The position numbers and the translations under genes were made by a program. From Prorocentrum cordatum (taxonomy: Eukaryota; Sar; Dinophyceae; Prorocentrales; Prorocentraceae), in assembly GCA_963575745.1 (NCBI GenBank), contig CAUYUJ010017993.1, positions 453,326-517,325 of the forward strand: 64,000 bases of DNA. The letters are read 5' to 3'. Positions 51,434 through 63,845 of the stretch are shown piece after piece; the first letter of the stretch is position 1; each line of letters opens with the position of its first letter. The notes below the pieces were generated by a model that was not told where the DNA came from, ran no database searches, and was given only the letters and a program-made list of their open reading frames with translations.

Positions 51434-53110
51434 ATCGATTATGCTGCCACCTGCGCCTGCGGCCTTGCTGTGGAACACGGGCTTGGCTGGCTGCTGGCTC
51501 TGGAGCATGGCGGCACCGCCACCCTGGTAGTACTTGCGGAGGATGGACAGCGCCTTGCCCACGCCCTCCAGGCCAAGCTCGAGGTCAGCTTTGGCCTGGA
51601 GGTAGGCTGCGTGCTGGTCAGAGCGGATCTGATCCATCTCTGCCTGCTCCTTGGCCAGCGAGGCCAGCTCCGTCTGCAGCGTTTTTACCTCCTCCTTGAG
51701 CTTGGCCGAGTGCGCGCTCTTGGTGTCGATCTTGGAAGTCAGCTTGGCGATGTCATCCTCGAGTTCCGACTTCTTCGCTTCGGTCTTGGCTATTTGCTCG
51801 TCGCAATAGGCCTTCTCGGTCGCTGCCGCGTCAGCTTCGGCCACGAGCTTCTCTATCATGTCCTGAATTAAACCTTTGACTTTTACGAAGGGATCCGCCC
51901 CAGCGCCACTGCCGTACTGCATGAGCGCTGTGATGCGGGATGCCAGCTGTGCGAGGGCCTCAGAGTGATGGTCCTTGGCCAGCCTCTTGACGAAGCGGGC
52001 CACCTCGGCGCCCCTCAGGTCTGCGCCAGTGCGCAGGTGCGAGCTTACCTTCTGGATGAAGGAGTACGTCTGCTCCACGGCGCCAGAGCTTGTCTCCATA
52101 AGCGCCTTTTTCGCAGCGGCGATCGTATTCAGCTCGGCAGTGCGGCCTGCGGTGGAGACGTCGTGGTCTGTCGCCAATTTCATGCAATCGGCTTGCGTTG
52201 CCGACCTCGCTGCCTTTGTGTCCTTGAGCAACGTCGCGGTCGTTGCAAGATCCGCGGTGGCAGACGCTTTCGCCTCCTCGGTGTCAGATTTGAACGCCTT
52301 CTCCTCGTTCAGCTCCTTTGTGTTGTAGGCAACCTCGTCATCCAAGCTCTGCTTTAGAAGGGCGTAGTTGTGCCGAGTGCTCGACTCCTCTTTGCGCAGG
52401 GTGGCGAGCTGCTCCTCGGCCTTCGCCTTAAGATCCTCGAGGACGTCCAAGATCCCTGTGCTGTGTGACTTGTAGGCTGCCGGGTCAGGGGCGCCAGACT
52501 CGTCCGACTCAGCGGCATCCCGCTGCTCCTGCGCAAATGCGACGAGCCTGTCCTTGTCCGCCCCCCCGAGGGACGCAGCGTCCACAATTGTGCTGAGAGC
52601 AGTGACCAAACCGGCCACGCCCGAGACATCCATCTGCACGAAGGCGGCGGGGTTCTTCGCCATTTCCTTGGAAACAATGTCGACCGCGCGAGACAGGGCG
52701 CTCAGAGTGTCCGTGAGTTCTGCCTCGCCGGCTGAGAATTCAGCCGCTTCCTTCTTGCGAATCAGCGCGGCGTCGTTCAGCTCACCCTCTGCCTTCGCGA
52801 TCTTGCCCGCCAGGTCGCCTATCTTGCCCTCAGCTGCTTCAATATCGCTGGTGGCCTTCGTGATCGTGGCCTCGAGCTCGCTGCTCTTTGTGGTGGCGGT
52901 GTCGATGTCATACTTCTGATTCGAAGTCGTCTCGTCGCACCACTCAACATACTTGTGGAACGCCTTGTCCTCGGCATCCCCATCTGCGACCAGCTTCGCC
53001 GCCAGGGAGTCCATGAGCTCGATGACCTTGCCTAGAGGATTTAACTGGCTGGCGGTTGCGCCACGCACGCCCGCAAGCGCAAAAATTGAGAACAGGACGA
53101 AACACTTCAT
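51434..53110 (-). CDS. Secreted coiled-coil protein, 5' exon
   Basis: The ATG at 53110 was chosen over a farther-upstream in-frame start because it opens a clear signal peptide, MKCFVLFSIFALAGVRG. The mature part (QLNPLGKVIELMDSLAAKLV, FHKYVEWCDETTSNQKYDID) is followed by about 500 residues of Ala/Glu/Lys-rich heptads with few Pro: TKSSELEATITKATSDIEAA, KGLIQDMIEKLVAEADAAAT, EKAYCDEQIAKTEAKKSELE, DDIAKLTSKIDTKSAHSAKL. The protein is probably exported or stored in vesicles such as trichocysts; this is an inference. The frame runs on to 51341, but the residues after GSIID look non-coding and the expected continuation is the exon at 47558-47977. Confidence 0.75.
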
Positions 53111-53199
53111 TGCTGCTTGCGCGCGTCCGCGTGCGAGGGGTGCGGGAGACCGAAACAGTCTGAGCGAGACAGCTTGAGCCAAGACGCCTTGAACCAGGA

Positions 53200-53500
53200 T
53201 CGATACGGGGACTTCTCAGGGCCGTTGGGGGCCTCGTGGGCCGTGTTGAGGCCCCCTTCGTTTGTCTTGGGGCCCTCTTAGGGGGCTTCGTGGGCCGTCT
53301 TGGGACCATCTCGGAGGTCTCTGCGGCCATCTGGGGCCGTAAGAGCCAGATGAAGCGAGATGCGGAAATCCTTCCCACGCGTACAAAAATATCGTGGGAA
53401 TCATGGGGCCATCCTGGTCCTCTCAGAAACGTCTCGGAAGCCCTTCTTGGAGCGTCTCGGCCCAGCCTTGGGCCCCGTGCTCGACAGGCGGCGGCCCCGG
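53200..53500 (+). repeat. CGTCTTGGG satellite, plus orientation
   Basis: Short stretch (GTCTTGGGGCCCTCTTAGGG, GGCCGTCTTGGGACCATCTC) immediately upstream of the coiled-coil gene. It is opposite in orientation to the satellite at 49.9 kb. Confidence 0.75.
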
Positions 53501-53581
53501 AGCATGACGCCCCGCCAGCCTCTATAGGATCGGGGATCTACCGACCTGGGTCAATACATACCCAGGTCAATCGGGCTTTGC

Positions 53582-53845
53582 AGGGTCCTGCAAGATCCTG
53601 CGCCCTAACCCGGATCAATGTGCCCCTGGCTCTGCCCTGAGATCCGACGTTGACAAAAAATGCAACATGGCAACAACAAAAAAAAACGACTGGAGCCCCC
53701 GACCCCATCGTTCTGCGTGAGTTTTCGAGCGAGATCGATATGTGAGGGTCCCGGGGTCCGAATTTGATCGAAAACGCCAGTTGAGAAAAAGATGCAATGC
53801 CAGGATCTCAGGGCGCAGGATCCTGCAAGATCTGGCGCTCCGGCT
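53582..53845. mobile_element. Foldback element with GATCCTGCGCCCT arms
   Basis: GATCCTGCGCCCT (53594-53606) and AGGGCGCAGGATC (53810-53822) are perfect inverted repeats with imperfect extensions (TGCAA/TTGCAG). A second inner pair (GCCCTGAGATCC at 53634 versus the complement of GGATCTCAGGGC near 53802) shares one right arm. MITE-like, no coding capacity. Confidence 0.6.
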
Positions 53846-53859
53846 GACCCCCGTTTGCA

Positions 53860-54600
53860 CTGACCCCCGTCGCGGGAGCCCCGACAGGGCATCTGCCGCC
53901 CTTTGCCGGGCTGCTGCGCGGCGGACCTGCGGATGGCGCGAGGAGTACCCCCGCCCCCCGACCACCCCCCCCGAGGGGAGCACACAGCGGGGGGGCCCCT
54001 CCGGGTCGAGGAAGACATGCGATGGCGGGGCTGTGGAACTCTGCCATCGGACGGGCGCCCACTCCCCGTGCATGTGTCGGCTTCGTGCGTGCTCTTGGTC
54101 GTTGCCGGATGATCCAAGATGCTCCGCGATGGCCCCCGCCAACGAACAAGTCTCAAACCCGAGCGATGGCAAGGGAAAGGAGGAGGTGGAGTCGACGAAA
54201 CCTGAGGGCGGGCTCCTGATGACCGCACCAGGGCGCGAAGCACCAGACGTGCAGCGACAGAGACTCGCGCAGCGTCTTCGTCTTAGAGGTGCGCCGAGAT
54301 CGGCACGCGAGCTTTCGCTTCATGGCAGATGCGGAAGGCTAGGACCGTGGCTTCAGCAGCCTATGTCAAAGACATGTCTCAGCTTTCCTGTTGGTACTCT
54401 TCGGCTCGTCCTAAGCCGATCAGCCGATCCAGAGCAGGGGGTCTGACGGGAAATCGAGACGCATCCAGCAAAGGGCGCCATGATGACGGAGCCTTGAGCA
54501 TCGAAAATGGTGTTGGACTGCATCTGGGCCGTCACAGCTAAGGATCCAATCACGAGAGTGAGGCGAGACATGCATCCTAGCACTGGCTGTTCAGCCCCCT
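53860..54600. other. No gene recognised
   Basis: GC-rich with open frames but no domain signature. Confidence 0.4.
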
Positions 54601-54659
54601 GCCAAAGACTTAAACGCAGCCCAACGTTGCCAGCGTTGGGCTGCGCTCAAGTCTTTGGC
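54601..54659. repeat. Strong hairpin, 26-bp arms
   Basis: Left arm 54601-54626 (GCCAAAGACTTAAACGCAGC...) and right arm 54634-54659 (...GCTGCGCTCAAGTCTTTGGC) pair with two mismatches around a 7-nt loop, TTGCCAG. It could be a small foldback element or an RNA hairpin. Confidence 0.85.
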
Positions 54660-54848
54660 CAGCTCAGCCTTGAGGAACGCCCATTTCTCAGACAGGAAAG
54701 GGAGAGGGGGAGGAGGAGAAGGCGCCCATGGACGAGCACGGAAGTCTCCATCCATAGGGACCCCATGGAGGCCTGCAGTGGGCAACAAAGAGAACAGATA
54801 GCGTCCCCAAACCCTCAATCCCAAATCCTCGACCGAGGAAAAAACAAA

Positions 54849-54872
54849 AAAAAAAAAAAAAAAAAAAAAAAA
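54849..54872 (+). repeat. Poly(A) tract
   Basis: Over 20 consecutive A preceded by AAAAAAC, following GTCCCCAAACCCTCAATCCC. A possible tail of a retroposed transcript. Confidence 0.85.
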
Positions 54873-54899
54873 CATCGAATGTCGCCCTCCCCCCCCAAC

Positions 54900-55154
54900 C
54901 CCAGTGGCTGTCACTGCCGACCTGTATCGACTCCGTCCCGTCGCGCCGCTGTGTCGAATCCGCGTCGAGCGTCGAGCCCGCGCCGCATCCGCGTCGAGTC
55001 CACGTCGAACCCGTGCCGGATACAACGAGGACGACCGCAGCTTACAGGGCAGACGAGATCCCCCAGGGAGGCAGCGCAATGTGGGCATATACGGCAGACT
55101 TCGGAAGCCCTGAACCCAAAGACGTTGTCATCTCCTGGAGGCGTCCTTTGTTGA
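54900..55154. other. CGCGTCGAG-type repeats, no gene
   Basis: GCGTCGAG(C/T)C motifs recur at 54960-55015. Nothing else is recognised. Confidence 0.5.
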
Positions 55155-55290
55155 CTTCCGCCGCCTTCTGCCGCCCTTCCGCTGGCCTGCGCCTGCAGAG
55201 GCGGCCTCGTTTTACTTCCGCCGACCTTCCGCCGCCTTCCGCGGCGGAAGAGATGCCAACTCCTTCGATCATCGAAGGGAACGCCTCATT
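55155..55290. repeat. Dispersed element shared with 42.15 kb
   Basis: CTTCCGCCG..CTTCCGC motifs, then GGCGGAAGAGATGCCAACTC and TCGAAGGG, match 42150-42240. Confidence 0.6.
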
Positions 55291-55519
55291 TTGTGTAGGA
55301 CCTCATTGTGTGGGGGGCCCTGTGGTAATGGACCCTATCGTGTGGCGCCCCATAGTGTTGGACTTCAGCGCGGGGGAGCCAAATGTTTAGGAGCCTATCG
55401 CGTCGCCCGAGCCATCTCAAGTTCCAGGCCCGCGAGGATCCTTCCGAGGCTGCTCCAGTGGGTGTGAAGGGCTGGAGACGTCCTCGCAGCCGTCGTTGAT
55501 GCCAGCGTGGACCCCGAAC

Positions 55520-55890
55520 AGTGACTGAGTGCTGCGTTGAAGTGAAAGCTGTGCGGTGTAAGCTATGCGGCGCACGCTGTGGTGTGAGCTATGCGGCGTG
55601 AGCTGTGCGGTGTAAGCCATGTGCTGCGAGACTACGCGGTGCAAGCTGTGTGCTGCAAGCCGTGTTGTGGAAGCTCTGCGGTGCCAGCTATGCGGTGTAA
55701 GCGACGAGGCGCCCACCAGCGGGCACGGGTGCCCACGAGATGCCCACGGACGGGCACCAGGCGAAACCTCGGCGCACCCCCCGCGGGGCGCCCACGAGGC
55801 GCCCACGGGCGGAAGCCAGGCGAAACCTGCACACACACAGCGCGGGCGCCCACGAGGCACCCACGGGCGCCCACCAACCAGACCTCCTCC
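55520..55890 (+). repeat. GCGGTGTAAGCTATGCGGC and CGCCCACGAG-type repeats
   Basis: Degenerate 15-16-bp repeat around AAGCTATGCGG to about 55700, then GGGCGCCCACGAGGC repeats to 55880 and (CCT)n at 55886-55940. Confidence 0.7.
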
Positions 55891-56389
55891 TCCTCCTCGT
55901 CCTCCTCCTCCTCCTCCTCCTCCTCCTCCTCCTCCTCCTGCACCTCAAGTCTTAAAGAAGCAGGAGCCCCTCAGTGCAAGCACCACGTGGCGAAGACGGT
56001 ACACAAGCCTAGACGATCGGAGGTCCGCGCAGCTCTGGGGGGTCGGCGCTGGATCCCCCCCTCGCCTGGCGCGCTGCGCTCGCCAGGGGCCGCGACGGAG
56101 GCACCGCCAGGGGGGGACCCAGCACCGAAGCAAGAGATCCGTACGGATCTCCGAGCATGCGGCTGTGCCATGTCGCGCGAGCTCTGCGGAGTGGCGCCCA
56201 CCAGCTGGGGAGCCCACGGAAGGACGCACCGCGCCCGACCGCGCGCGGGAACACGGGCCCCCGCAGCCCGCGAGACCAGCCTCGCGGCACGGAGCTTCGC
56301 GCAGCGCGCACTTCCGAAACCAGCGTGGGGTTCACACACGTGTACATGAAGGGGAACTGGGACACACAAATAAATACACACAAATAAAA

Positions 56390-56520
56390 ATATCCCCCAT
56401 ATTTTCCCATATTTTCTCGGTTTCTGTCTTCCCCCCCACTGCCCATATTTTCCCATATTTTCTGGGGAATCGACGATTAATTGTGTCTGTGTGTTTCTCT
56501 CCCTCCTGTGTACAGTCAAC
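56390..56520 (+). repeat. Dispersed 130-bp element, copy 2
   Basis: Same element as 46985-47115. Both end near TTGTGTCTGTGTGTTT. Confidence 0.8.
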
Positions 56521-57203
56521 CCGCGGAGTGCAAGGGTGCACGAGGAGGATGCGAGGGCCTTGGAAAGCCCGCCCCAGGGGTTCCCTGAGGGGCTGGCCGG
56601 CGAAAGCTGACAGGCATGGACCGAAGGGGCCAGGATGCAGGGGGGTAACCCTATAGTCGGGAGCGGCCAAGAGGGGGGTGTCCAAGAGGGGGGGGTGCAA
56701 ATCGTGACCGGCGGCATGTGCACGGCCCAGCGGGGGGCCTGGGACGCGATGAAATAAGAAGAGGCGCCATGAAATCTGAGGAAAAATCATAGCCCGCGCC
56801 ATGAAATACACCCCCCCCCCTTAGTCATCACTCCCCTCTTTTCCGCTCCCGATATAGGACAAGCTGCTCCTCCTAGCCCCGCGGGCGGACGGTGCGCCCC
56901 TCCCCCGCCCCCGACCCGCCCGCCCCGGCACCCGGAGGCACCCCGGGCCCGCCGTGGGCCTCCGAGGGCCGCCCACCCCGGGGGGGGCTCCCCGAGGCCT
57001 CCAGCAAGACCCAGACCCCCTCCTCCTCCTCCTTTCCCTCCTCCTCCTCCTCCTCCTCCTCCTCCTGCTCGACCTCTCCTCCTCGGCGGACGGCGGCGGA
57101 CGGCCCGCGCAGAAAGGGCGGAGGCAGGACGGGGCCGGCAGCCACCAGCAGCGGGGGCCGGCGGAAGCCACCGTTTGGCCTCCAGGGAACGACAGCTCCT
57201 TGT
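56521..57203. other. No gene recognised
   Basis: GC-rich. A CCT tract lies at 57020-57070. Confidence 0.4.
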
Positions 57204-57535
57204 CCCCAGACCCCCTCGAGTTATGAAAAAATCACGCCGGGAGGTGTTTCATTATTTTTGGCCTCTGGGGGCCCTTACCAGCGCGCGCGGTCGGGTGAGC
57301 CACTGCGGACCCGGCCGCGACGTGCCAGACGTGCGCCATCTTCCTATTCTTCGTCATCGTCGTCGGCGTGATACTTGCGTCTCCAGGACTGGCGGCTTGC
57401 CGATCGCTCCTGGCGGCTCACGGAGCGGCCCGAAGCGTCAAAAAACGACTCAGGACGAAGAACCGGTCCCGGGGAAAGGGTCCAGACCGCTGGGGGTCGA
57501 CGTCATGAAAAATTCATGACGTCGGGGGTCTGGGG
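57204..57535. mobile_element. CCCAGACCCCC-family MITE with internal insertion
   Basis: Begins CCCCAGACCCCCTCGAG...ATGAAAAAATCA and ends in the palindrome GACGTCATGA-AAAAT-TCATGACGTC followed by GGGGGTCTGGGG. Compared with the 63050 copy, about 145 bp (57280-57425) has been inserted between the CTTACC and GTCAAAAAACGACTCAGGAC segments. Confidence 0.8.
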
Positions 57536-57586
57536 ACGAAGCCGGGACGAGGACAGCAGCGGGTGAGGACAGATCGAAGATCGTCG

Positions 57587-58440
<854 letters not shown>

Positions 58441-58568
58441 TGTTGGGAGCAATCGGTGCTACTTGGAGTCTCTGGGGGCTTCTTGGGGGTCGTTGTGGGG
58501 CCCTTGGGGGGCCCTTTTGGGCAGTCCTGGGGCCCTTTCGGGCCGTCTTGGGGCGTCTTGGAGGCCCA

Positions 58569-58765
<197 letters not shown>

Positions 58766-59300
58766 GCCGTCGTCGCCGTCGCAATGTTGTGGATGCCAGG
58801 GCCATTTCGCGCGCAGCCTCGTCTGAGCGTCACATGTGGCCGCTCTCTTGCGGACAGGCGTGGAGCAGCGCTCGCCCTCCGCGGAGCAGCCCGCGCCCGA
58901 TAAGCTCGCCGAGGGATCCGGGCGAGCACACATCGGAGGCGCCCGACCTCCTCCGAGCGCGTCGGGCACTGGCCGATCGCCTCGGTCGGCCACCCTGGCA
59001 TGTGGCCGACTCCGGACACCCCAATCGGGGAGACGTAAGACTCGGGCGCGCGGGACTCGGGTTGGCCTGACGGGGCCGTGAGGAGAAAAGATCAGGAGCC
59101 CCACCCTGAAATTTGACGCGACCTCCCGTTGCGGACACCCCACGAAAACTGGACCGTCAGTCCAGGGCGGGCTCGTCAAAAAGCGCAAGCATACCCGAGT
59201 TCCGGCGTACACGTCGGTCGGAAAAGCGGGCAAAGACATGAAGTAGGAAGGCGGATCAAGTAGATTGGGCCCAGGCAAACCTGATATTGCCACGAACCCC
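58766..59300. other. No gene recognised
   Basis: GC-rich, open frames without domain signatures. Confidence 0.4.
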
Positions 59301-59304
59301 GACC

Positions 59305-62050
59305 TTGGAGGACAAGTGGGCGTGACTTGCGAGGAAGGGAAAAACAAAGAAGAGGATACCCATAGGGCGCATAATGCTGATTCCCGTGTTGTCCGTTTGA
59401 CGCTGTGCCGCATTCAGGCGCATTATGTTGGTTCCCGTGCTGTCCGTTTGGTACTACACTACTTTGTCGGGGCTTTTCCGACCACATTGGAGCCGTGTTG
59501 GGCAGTCCCTGGGCACTGGAGCGTCTCCGACCACTTCGGGGCTCTCTTAGGCCAGTCTTGGGGCCCTCTTGGGGGCCTCTGGGGGCTTCCTGGAAACTTC
59601 TTGGAGGCTTCTTGGGGCCTCTTGGGACCTCCTGGGGATTATTTGGGCGGAGAGCCCGGAATGTCGGTCCCTGCCCCCCCTTCTGGGGCCGTTCCTGAAG
59701 CGTTCCTGGAGCCGTCTTAGGTCGTCCTGGGGGCGTCTTAGGCTGTCTTGGGAGCGTCTTCGACCGTCTGGGTGCCCTCCTGGGAGACTATGTGGGGTCT
59801 CTCGGGCCGCCTTGGAGCGTAAGCCGAAAACGGAGAAGAACTGAAATAACTGAAAGAAATCAATGAGTTTGGACTCTTGGGGGTCTCTTGGGAGACCTCT
59901 TGAAGGACAAGTGGGCGTGATTTTCAAGGAAGAGAACAGCAAAGAAAAGGATGCCCATAGAGCGCGTGACGTTGATTCCCGTGTTGTCCGCTTGGGGCTG
60001 CGACGCTTTGTCGGGGCGTCACCAGCCATCGTGGGGCTCTCTCGAGGGGTCTTGGGGCCGTCTTGGAGGCTTCTGGGGGGTTCCTGGAGGCCTCTTCGAA
60101 GCTTTTCGGTGCCTCTTGGAGGCCTCTTGGGGGCCTCCTGGGGGCCTCTTGGGGCCTCCTGGGGGTCTCTTTGGGCGGGGAGCCCGAAATGTCGGTCCCT
60201 GCCTCCTCTCTGGGGGCTTTCTTGGAACGTTCCTCAGCAGGCCTGGGGGCACGGGGGCCTGGTCTGACCGAGATGGCGACGGATGGGAGGGGGGGGGGGT
60301 CAGGGAGAGGCGATATAAGGCGAGACGCTGGTTTCCTCGCTGTCGTCAGGTGAGCTCAGCACGCTACCATGCGAGCCACCAACGAATTTGCGGCTGTTCG
60401 TGTGAAGGCGCGAGGTGAGCTCAGCGTGCCGCTATGCAAGCCACCGGCAAGGTTGGTGTCTTGAGAGCCACCGGCTGAGTTGGGGCCGCGCGTGTGAAGC
60501 TCTGAGGTGAGCTCAGCACATCACCAGGCGCGCGACCGACTAAGGTGGGCCTGTGCGCGTGAAGGTATCAAGTGAGCTCAGCACGCCACCATGCGAGCCA
60601 CCAGCTTCGGTGGGGCTGCGCGCGTGAGAGAGTGGTCAGGAGGACTCAGCACGCCACCATGCGAGCCACTGGCAACGCCGGACCATTGAGGGGCGCGTTT
60701 GGGGCGCCTCTGGGGCCCACTTGATGGCCTCTGAAAGCTTGCACGGCGGCGCTTCCGAGCTCCAACGGTGAAGAACTATAGGAAATCAATGAGCTTGGAT
60801 TCTTGGGGCTATCTTGGGGAGACTCTGGAAGGACAAGTGGGCGTTGCAAGAGAACAGGGAAGAAGGGGATGCCCCTAGAGCGCATGACGGTGGTTCCCAG
60901 CGCATGACGATGGTTCCCATGTAGTTCGCTTGGAGTTGTGACGCTCTGTCGGATAGAACACATGACGTTGGTTCCCAGCGCATGACGTTGGTTCCCGTGT
61001 GATCTGTTTGAGGCTGTGGCGCTTTGGGGAGGGCGTCGGCAGCCATCCTGATGCACTCTTCGGGAGTCTTGGGGCCCTCTCTGGGGCCTCTGGGGCCTTC
61101 CTGGAGACATCTTCGAGACTTCTCATGGCCTCTTGGAAGCGTCTTGAGGGTCCCTGGAGCCTTTTGGCGTCTCATGGGGGTCTCTTGGGGCGAGAAGCCC
61201 GAAAAGTGGGACCCTACCCTTCCTCTGGGGGTCCTCTTGGAGCACTCCTGGAGCCGTCTAAAGCCGTCTTGGAGGCCTCTTGGGCCGTCGTGAGGGCGTC
61301 TTGGGCCGTCTGGGCACTCGTCTTCGGGGCGTCTTAGGCCGTCCTGGGGCGATGTTTGGGTGCTCTTGGGTCGTCTGGGAGCGCCGGGAAGCCGACCAGG
61401 CGAGACGGCGGAAAACCTTCAAAAACCCAAGGAAAACCACAACTTTTGTTGTCGCTTGGGGCTCTCTTGGGGAGCCTCTTGGAGGCCTCCCAGGCCGTCT
61501 CGGGGACTCCCTTGGCAGTCCGGACCGATCCGTCGGCGGCTAAAGACCGAGAGATGGGTCCCTGCCCTTCCTCTTGGGAATCCTCGTGGAGCGTCCATGG
61601 AGCCGTCTGAAGCCGTCTTAAAAACCTCTTAAGCCATCTTAAAGACGTCTTAAACTATTTAAGCGCCCTCGTAAGGGCGTCTTAGGCCGTCTTGGAGCGA
61701 TGTTTGAATTCTCTTGGGCCGTCTTGTAGCGTCGTCGGGAAGCCGAACAGGCGAGAAGGCGAAAACCCATGAAAACCAAAGGAAAACCAAAGAATTTGGC
61801 GCTTGGGGCTCTCTTGGAGAGCCTTTTGGAGGCCTTCCAGGCCGTCTCGGGGACTCCCTGGGTCGTCCGGACCGATCAATCGGCGGCTCGTGGCCCGCTT
61901 GGCCCATCTTGCGGACCATCTTGAGGTCACTTGTTCGACCGAAAGCCGTCTTCCGCCGTCTTCCGCCGGACTTCTGCCGGCGTTCGTCGCGTGGCCGGGG
62001 CCATGTCCTGGGGGGTACCCCCCAAACCCCCCAGGGGAACACTAAACGGG
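59305..62050 (+). repeat. CGTCTTGGG satellite with three copies of a GGACAAGTGGGCGTG block
   Basis: Plus-orientation satellite. A block with GGACAAGTGGGCG, GATGCCC(A/C)TAGAGCGC and a GGTTCCC/GATTCCC(G)TGT segment recurs at about 59312-59460, 59905-60015 and 60828-61015, in the last case with internal tandem GCGCATGACG(A/T)TGGTTCCC units. A-rich spacers lie at 61380-61450 and 61725-61810. Confidence 0.8.
60351..60665 (+). repeat. Minisatellite around TGAGCTCAGCACGCCACCAT
   Basis: TGAGCTCAGC recurs at 60351, 60415, 60508 and 60573, with a variant at about 60641. Each is followed by ACC(A/G)(T/G)GCGAGCCACC and a GTGTGAAGG segment; period 64-93 bp. Confidence 0.8.
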
Positions 62051-62209
62051 AACCCCTCCGCAAGGTCGGGAAAAAAACATATCGATTTGGAAGTAGGAAG
62101 GCGCCTGAAATAGATCTGGATCTGGGAATCCCCAAAGCCCTACTTTGAACAACCGGCGGGTACTCGAGCTTGACTTTTCCCCGAGGTCTCACCCTGAACT
62201 CCGCCGCAT

Positions 62210-62253
62210 CCTCCTCCTCCTCGTCCTCCTCCTCCTCCTCCTCCTCCTACTGC

Positions 62254-62297
<44 letters not shown>

Positions 62298-62316
62298 GCT
62301 ACTACTACTACGACGC

Positions 62317-62412
<96 letters not shown>

Positions 62413-62443
62413 AACTACTACTACTACTACTACTACTACTACG

Positions 62444-62504
<61 letters not shown>

Positions 62505-62505
62505 G
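62210..62505 (+). repeat. (CTA)n microsatellite
   Basis: About 240 bp of CTA/ACT repeat preceded by CCT repeat. Confidence 0.95.
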
Positions 62506-62551
62506 AACCTTTCGTTCCCCGACTCTCACCTTGTGACTTCCGCCGCCCCGG

Positions 62552-62715
62552 TGCTCGTGCTCCCCAGACCCCCTCGGGCCATGACAGATTCCTGGCAGGG
62601 GTCACGACGAGACCCTGGCGGTCGGCTCCCCGCTGTCGTAAAAGTTGGGCCCCCCGCGGGGCCGTCGACAGCAAAACGGCTCGGGACGGGAAGCCGCTCC
62701 CGGGGCACATGGCTC
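62552..62715. mobile_element. CCCAGACCCCC-family MITE, partial copy
   Basis: CCCCAGACCCCCTCGGGCCATGA at the left and ACAGCAAAACGGCTCGGGAC on the right match the family. The right terminal palindrome is missing. Confidence 0.55.
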
Positions 62716-63049
62716 GAGGACTCCTGGGAAGCCGCCGCCGTTGACAACACCCTGGCCGTCGGGGGTCTGGGCCGCGCTCGCGCCGACGGGCCCCTTGGCG
62801 CGCAGGGCGCGGGGCGCGCCCGCTGGGCCCGGCTCGCTCTGCTCGCCCTCGGCGGGGCCGGCCGCGCTCCGAGGCTCGGCGGGGGCGGCAGCCCCCTCCT
62901 CGCAGCGGGGCCTCCGCCTCTCGAGGCGGCCACGCCGCAGGGGGCGGCTGCCTGCCGGCGGCCCCGGCCTGCGGCGCCTGCCGCCGCGGGGCTCGGCGCC
63001 CCTCGGGGAGCCCGGGAACCCATGGGAGGCACCAAAGACGCGCTACAGT
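62716..63049. other. No gene recognised
   Basis: Very GC-rich. Open frames only. Confidence 0.4.
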
Positions 63050-63235
63050 CCCAGACCCCCTCGCGTCATGAAAAAATCACGACGGGAGGTTTTTCGTTGT
63101 TTTTGGCCTCTGGGGGCCCTTGCCGGCCCTCGGGACCGTCAAAAAACGACTCAGGACGAAAAACGGGTCCTGGGGAATGGGTCCAGACTGCGGGGGGTCG
63201 ACGTCATGAAAAATTCATGACGTCGGGGGTCTGGG
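63050..63235. mobile_element. CCCAGACCCCC-family MITE, best copy
   Basis: Left end CCCAGACCCCCTCGCGTCAT; right end ATGACGTCGGGGGTCTGGGG, its near reverse complement. Inside lie GGCCTCTGGGGGCCCTTGCC and GTCAAAAAACGACTCAGGAC. The right sub-terminus holds a perfect palindrome, GACGTCATGA/TCATGACGTC around AAAAT. Length 186 bp, no coding capacity. Confidence 0.85.
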
Positions 63236-63845
63236 GTCGGAGCGTTGACCTAGGGAACCCTGAATAAGGAACGAGGCCCCTCTTTTCCATGAGGTGAATA
63301 GCGATTTCGCATCGACAGCCTGAGGGAAATCCAGGGCAAGCTGCGAAACAATTGAGGAACACGGAGCCCCTCCCCAACGAAAAGGGTTCCTTCTTCAGGG
63401 CCCCGACTGTAGTAGCAGGTCGGGCATGTCCTCCTGCAGGCGGGCTTTGGACGAAGAGTAAAAAGTACGGTATGAGCGACGGGGAAGAAAAAAAACGGGT
63501 CGTACGCGAGATGGCACAACGACCCTACGCGGCGGCTTACCCAGGCCGCCTGCGCGGCACGCTACATGAAAGACGAGGGCGCTCACGCGGACGCCTGCGC
63601 GGGCAGCTTACGCGCCAATGTCGGCGCCGACGACCCCGTTTTTTGGCGTCGCTCATACGTCTTCCTTGGAGGCGCGCGTCCGACCCGAATCGATAGTACA
63701 CCCATCTTGTAGCCTATCGTTTCCCGAGCGGTGTGGCCAGAAAGCGCTGGCCACGACGCGTATGCTCTGAGATCTCTCGGTGCGCGCGCCGCCCTGGGGG
63801 GGGGGCGACGCACACACAATATGAGTACGTTGGGGTGGCACCGAA
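63236..63845. other. No gene recognised
   Basis: Mixed sequence. 63419-63452 repeats a motif seen at 39407-39440. Confidence 0.4.
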
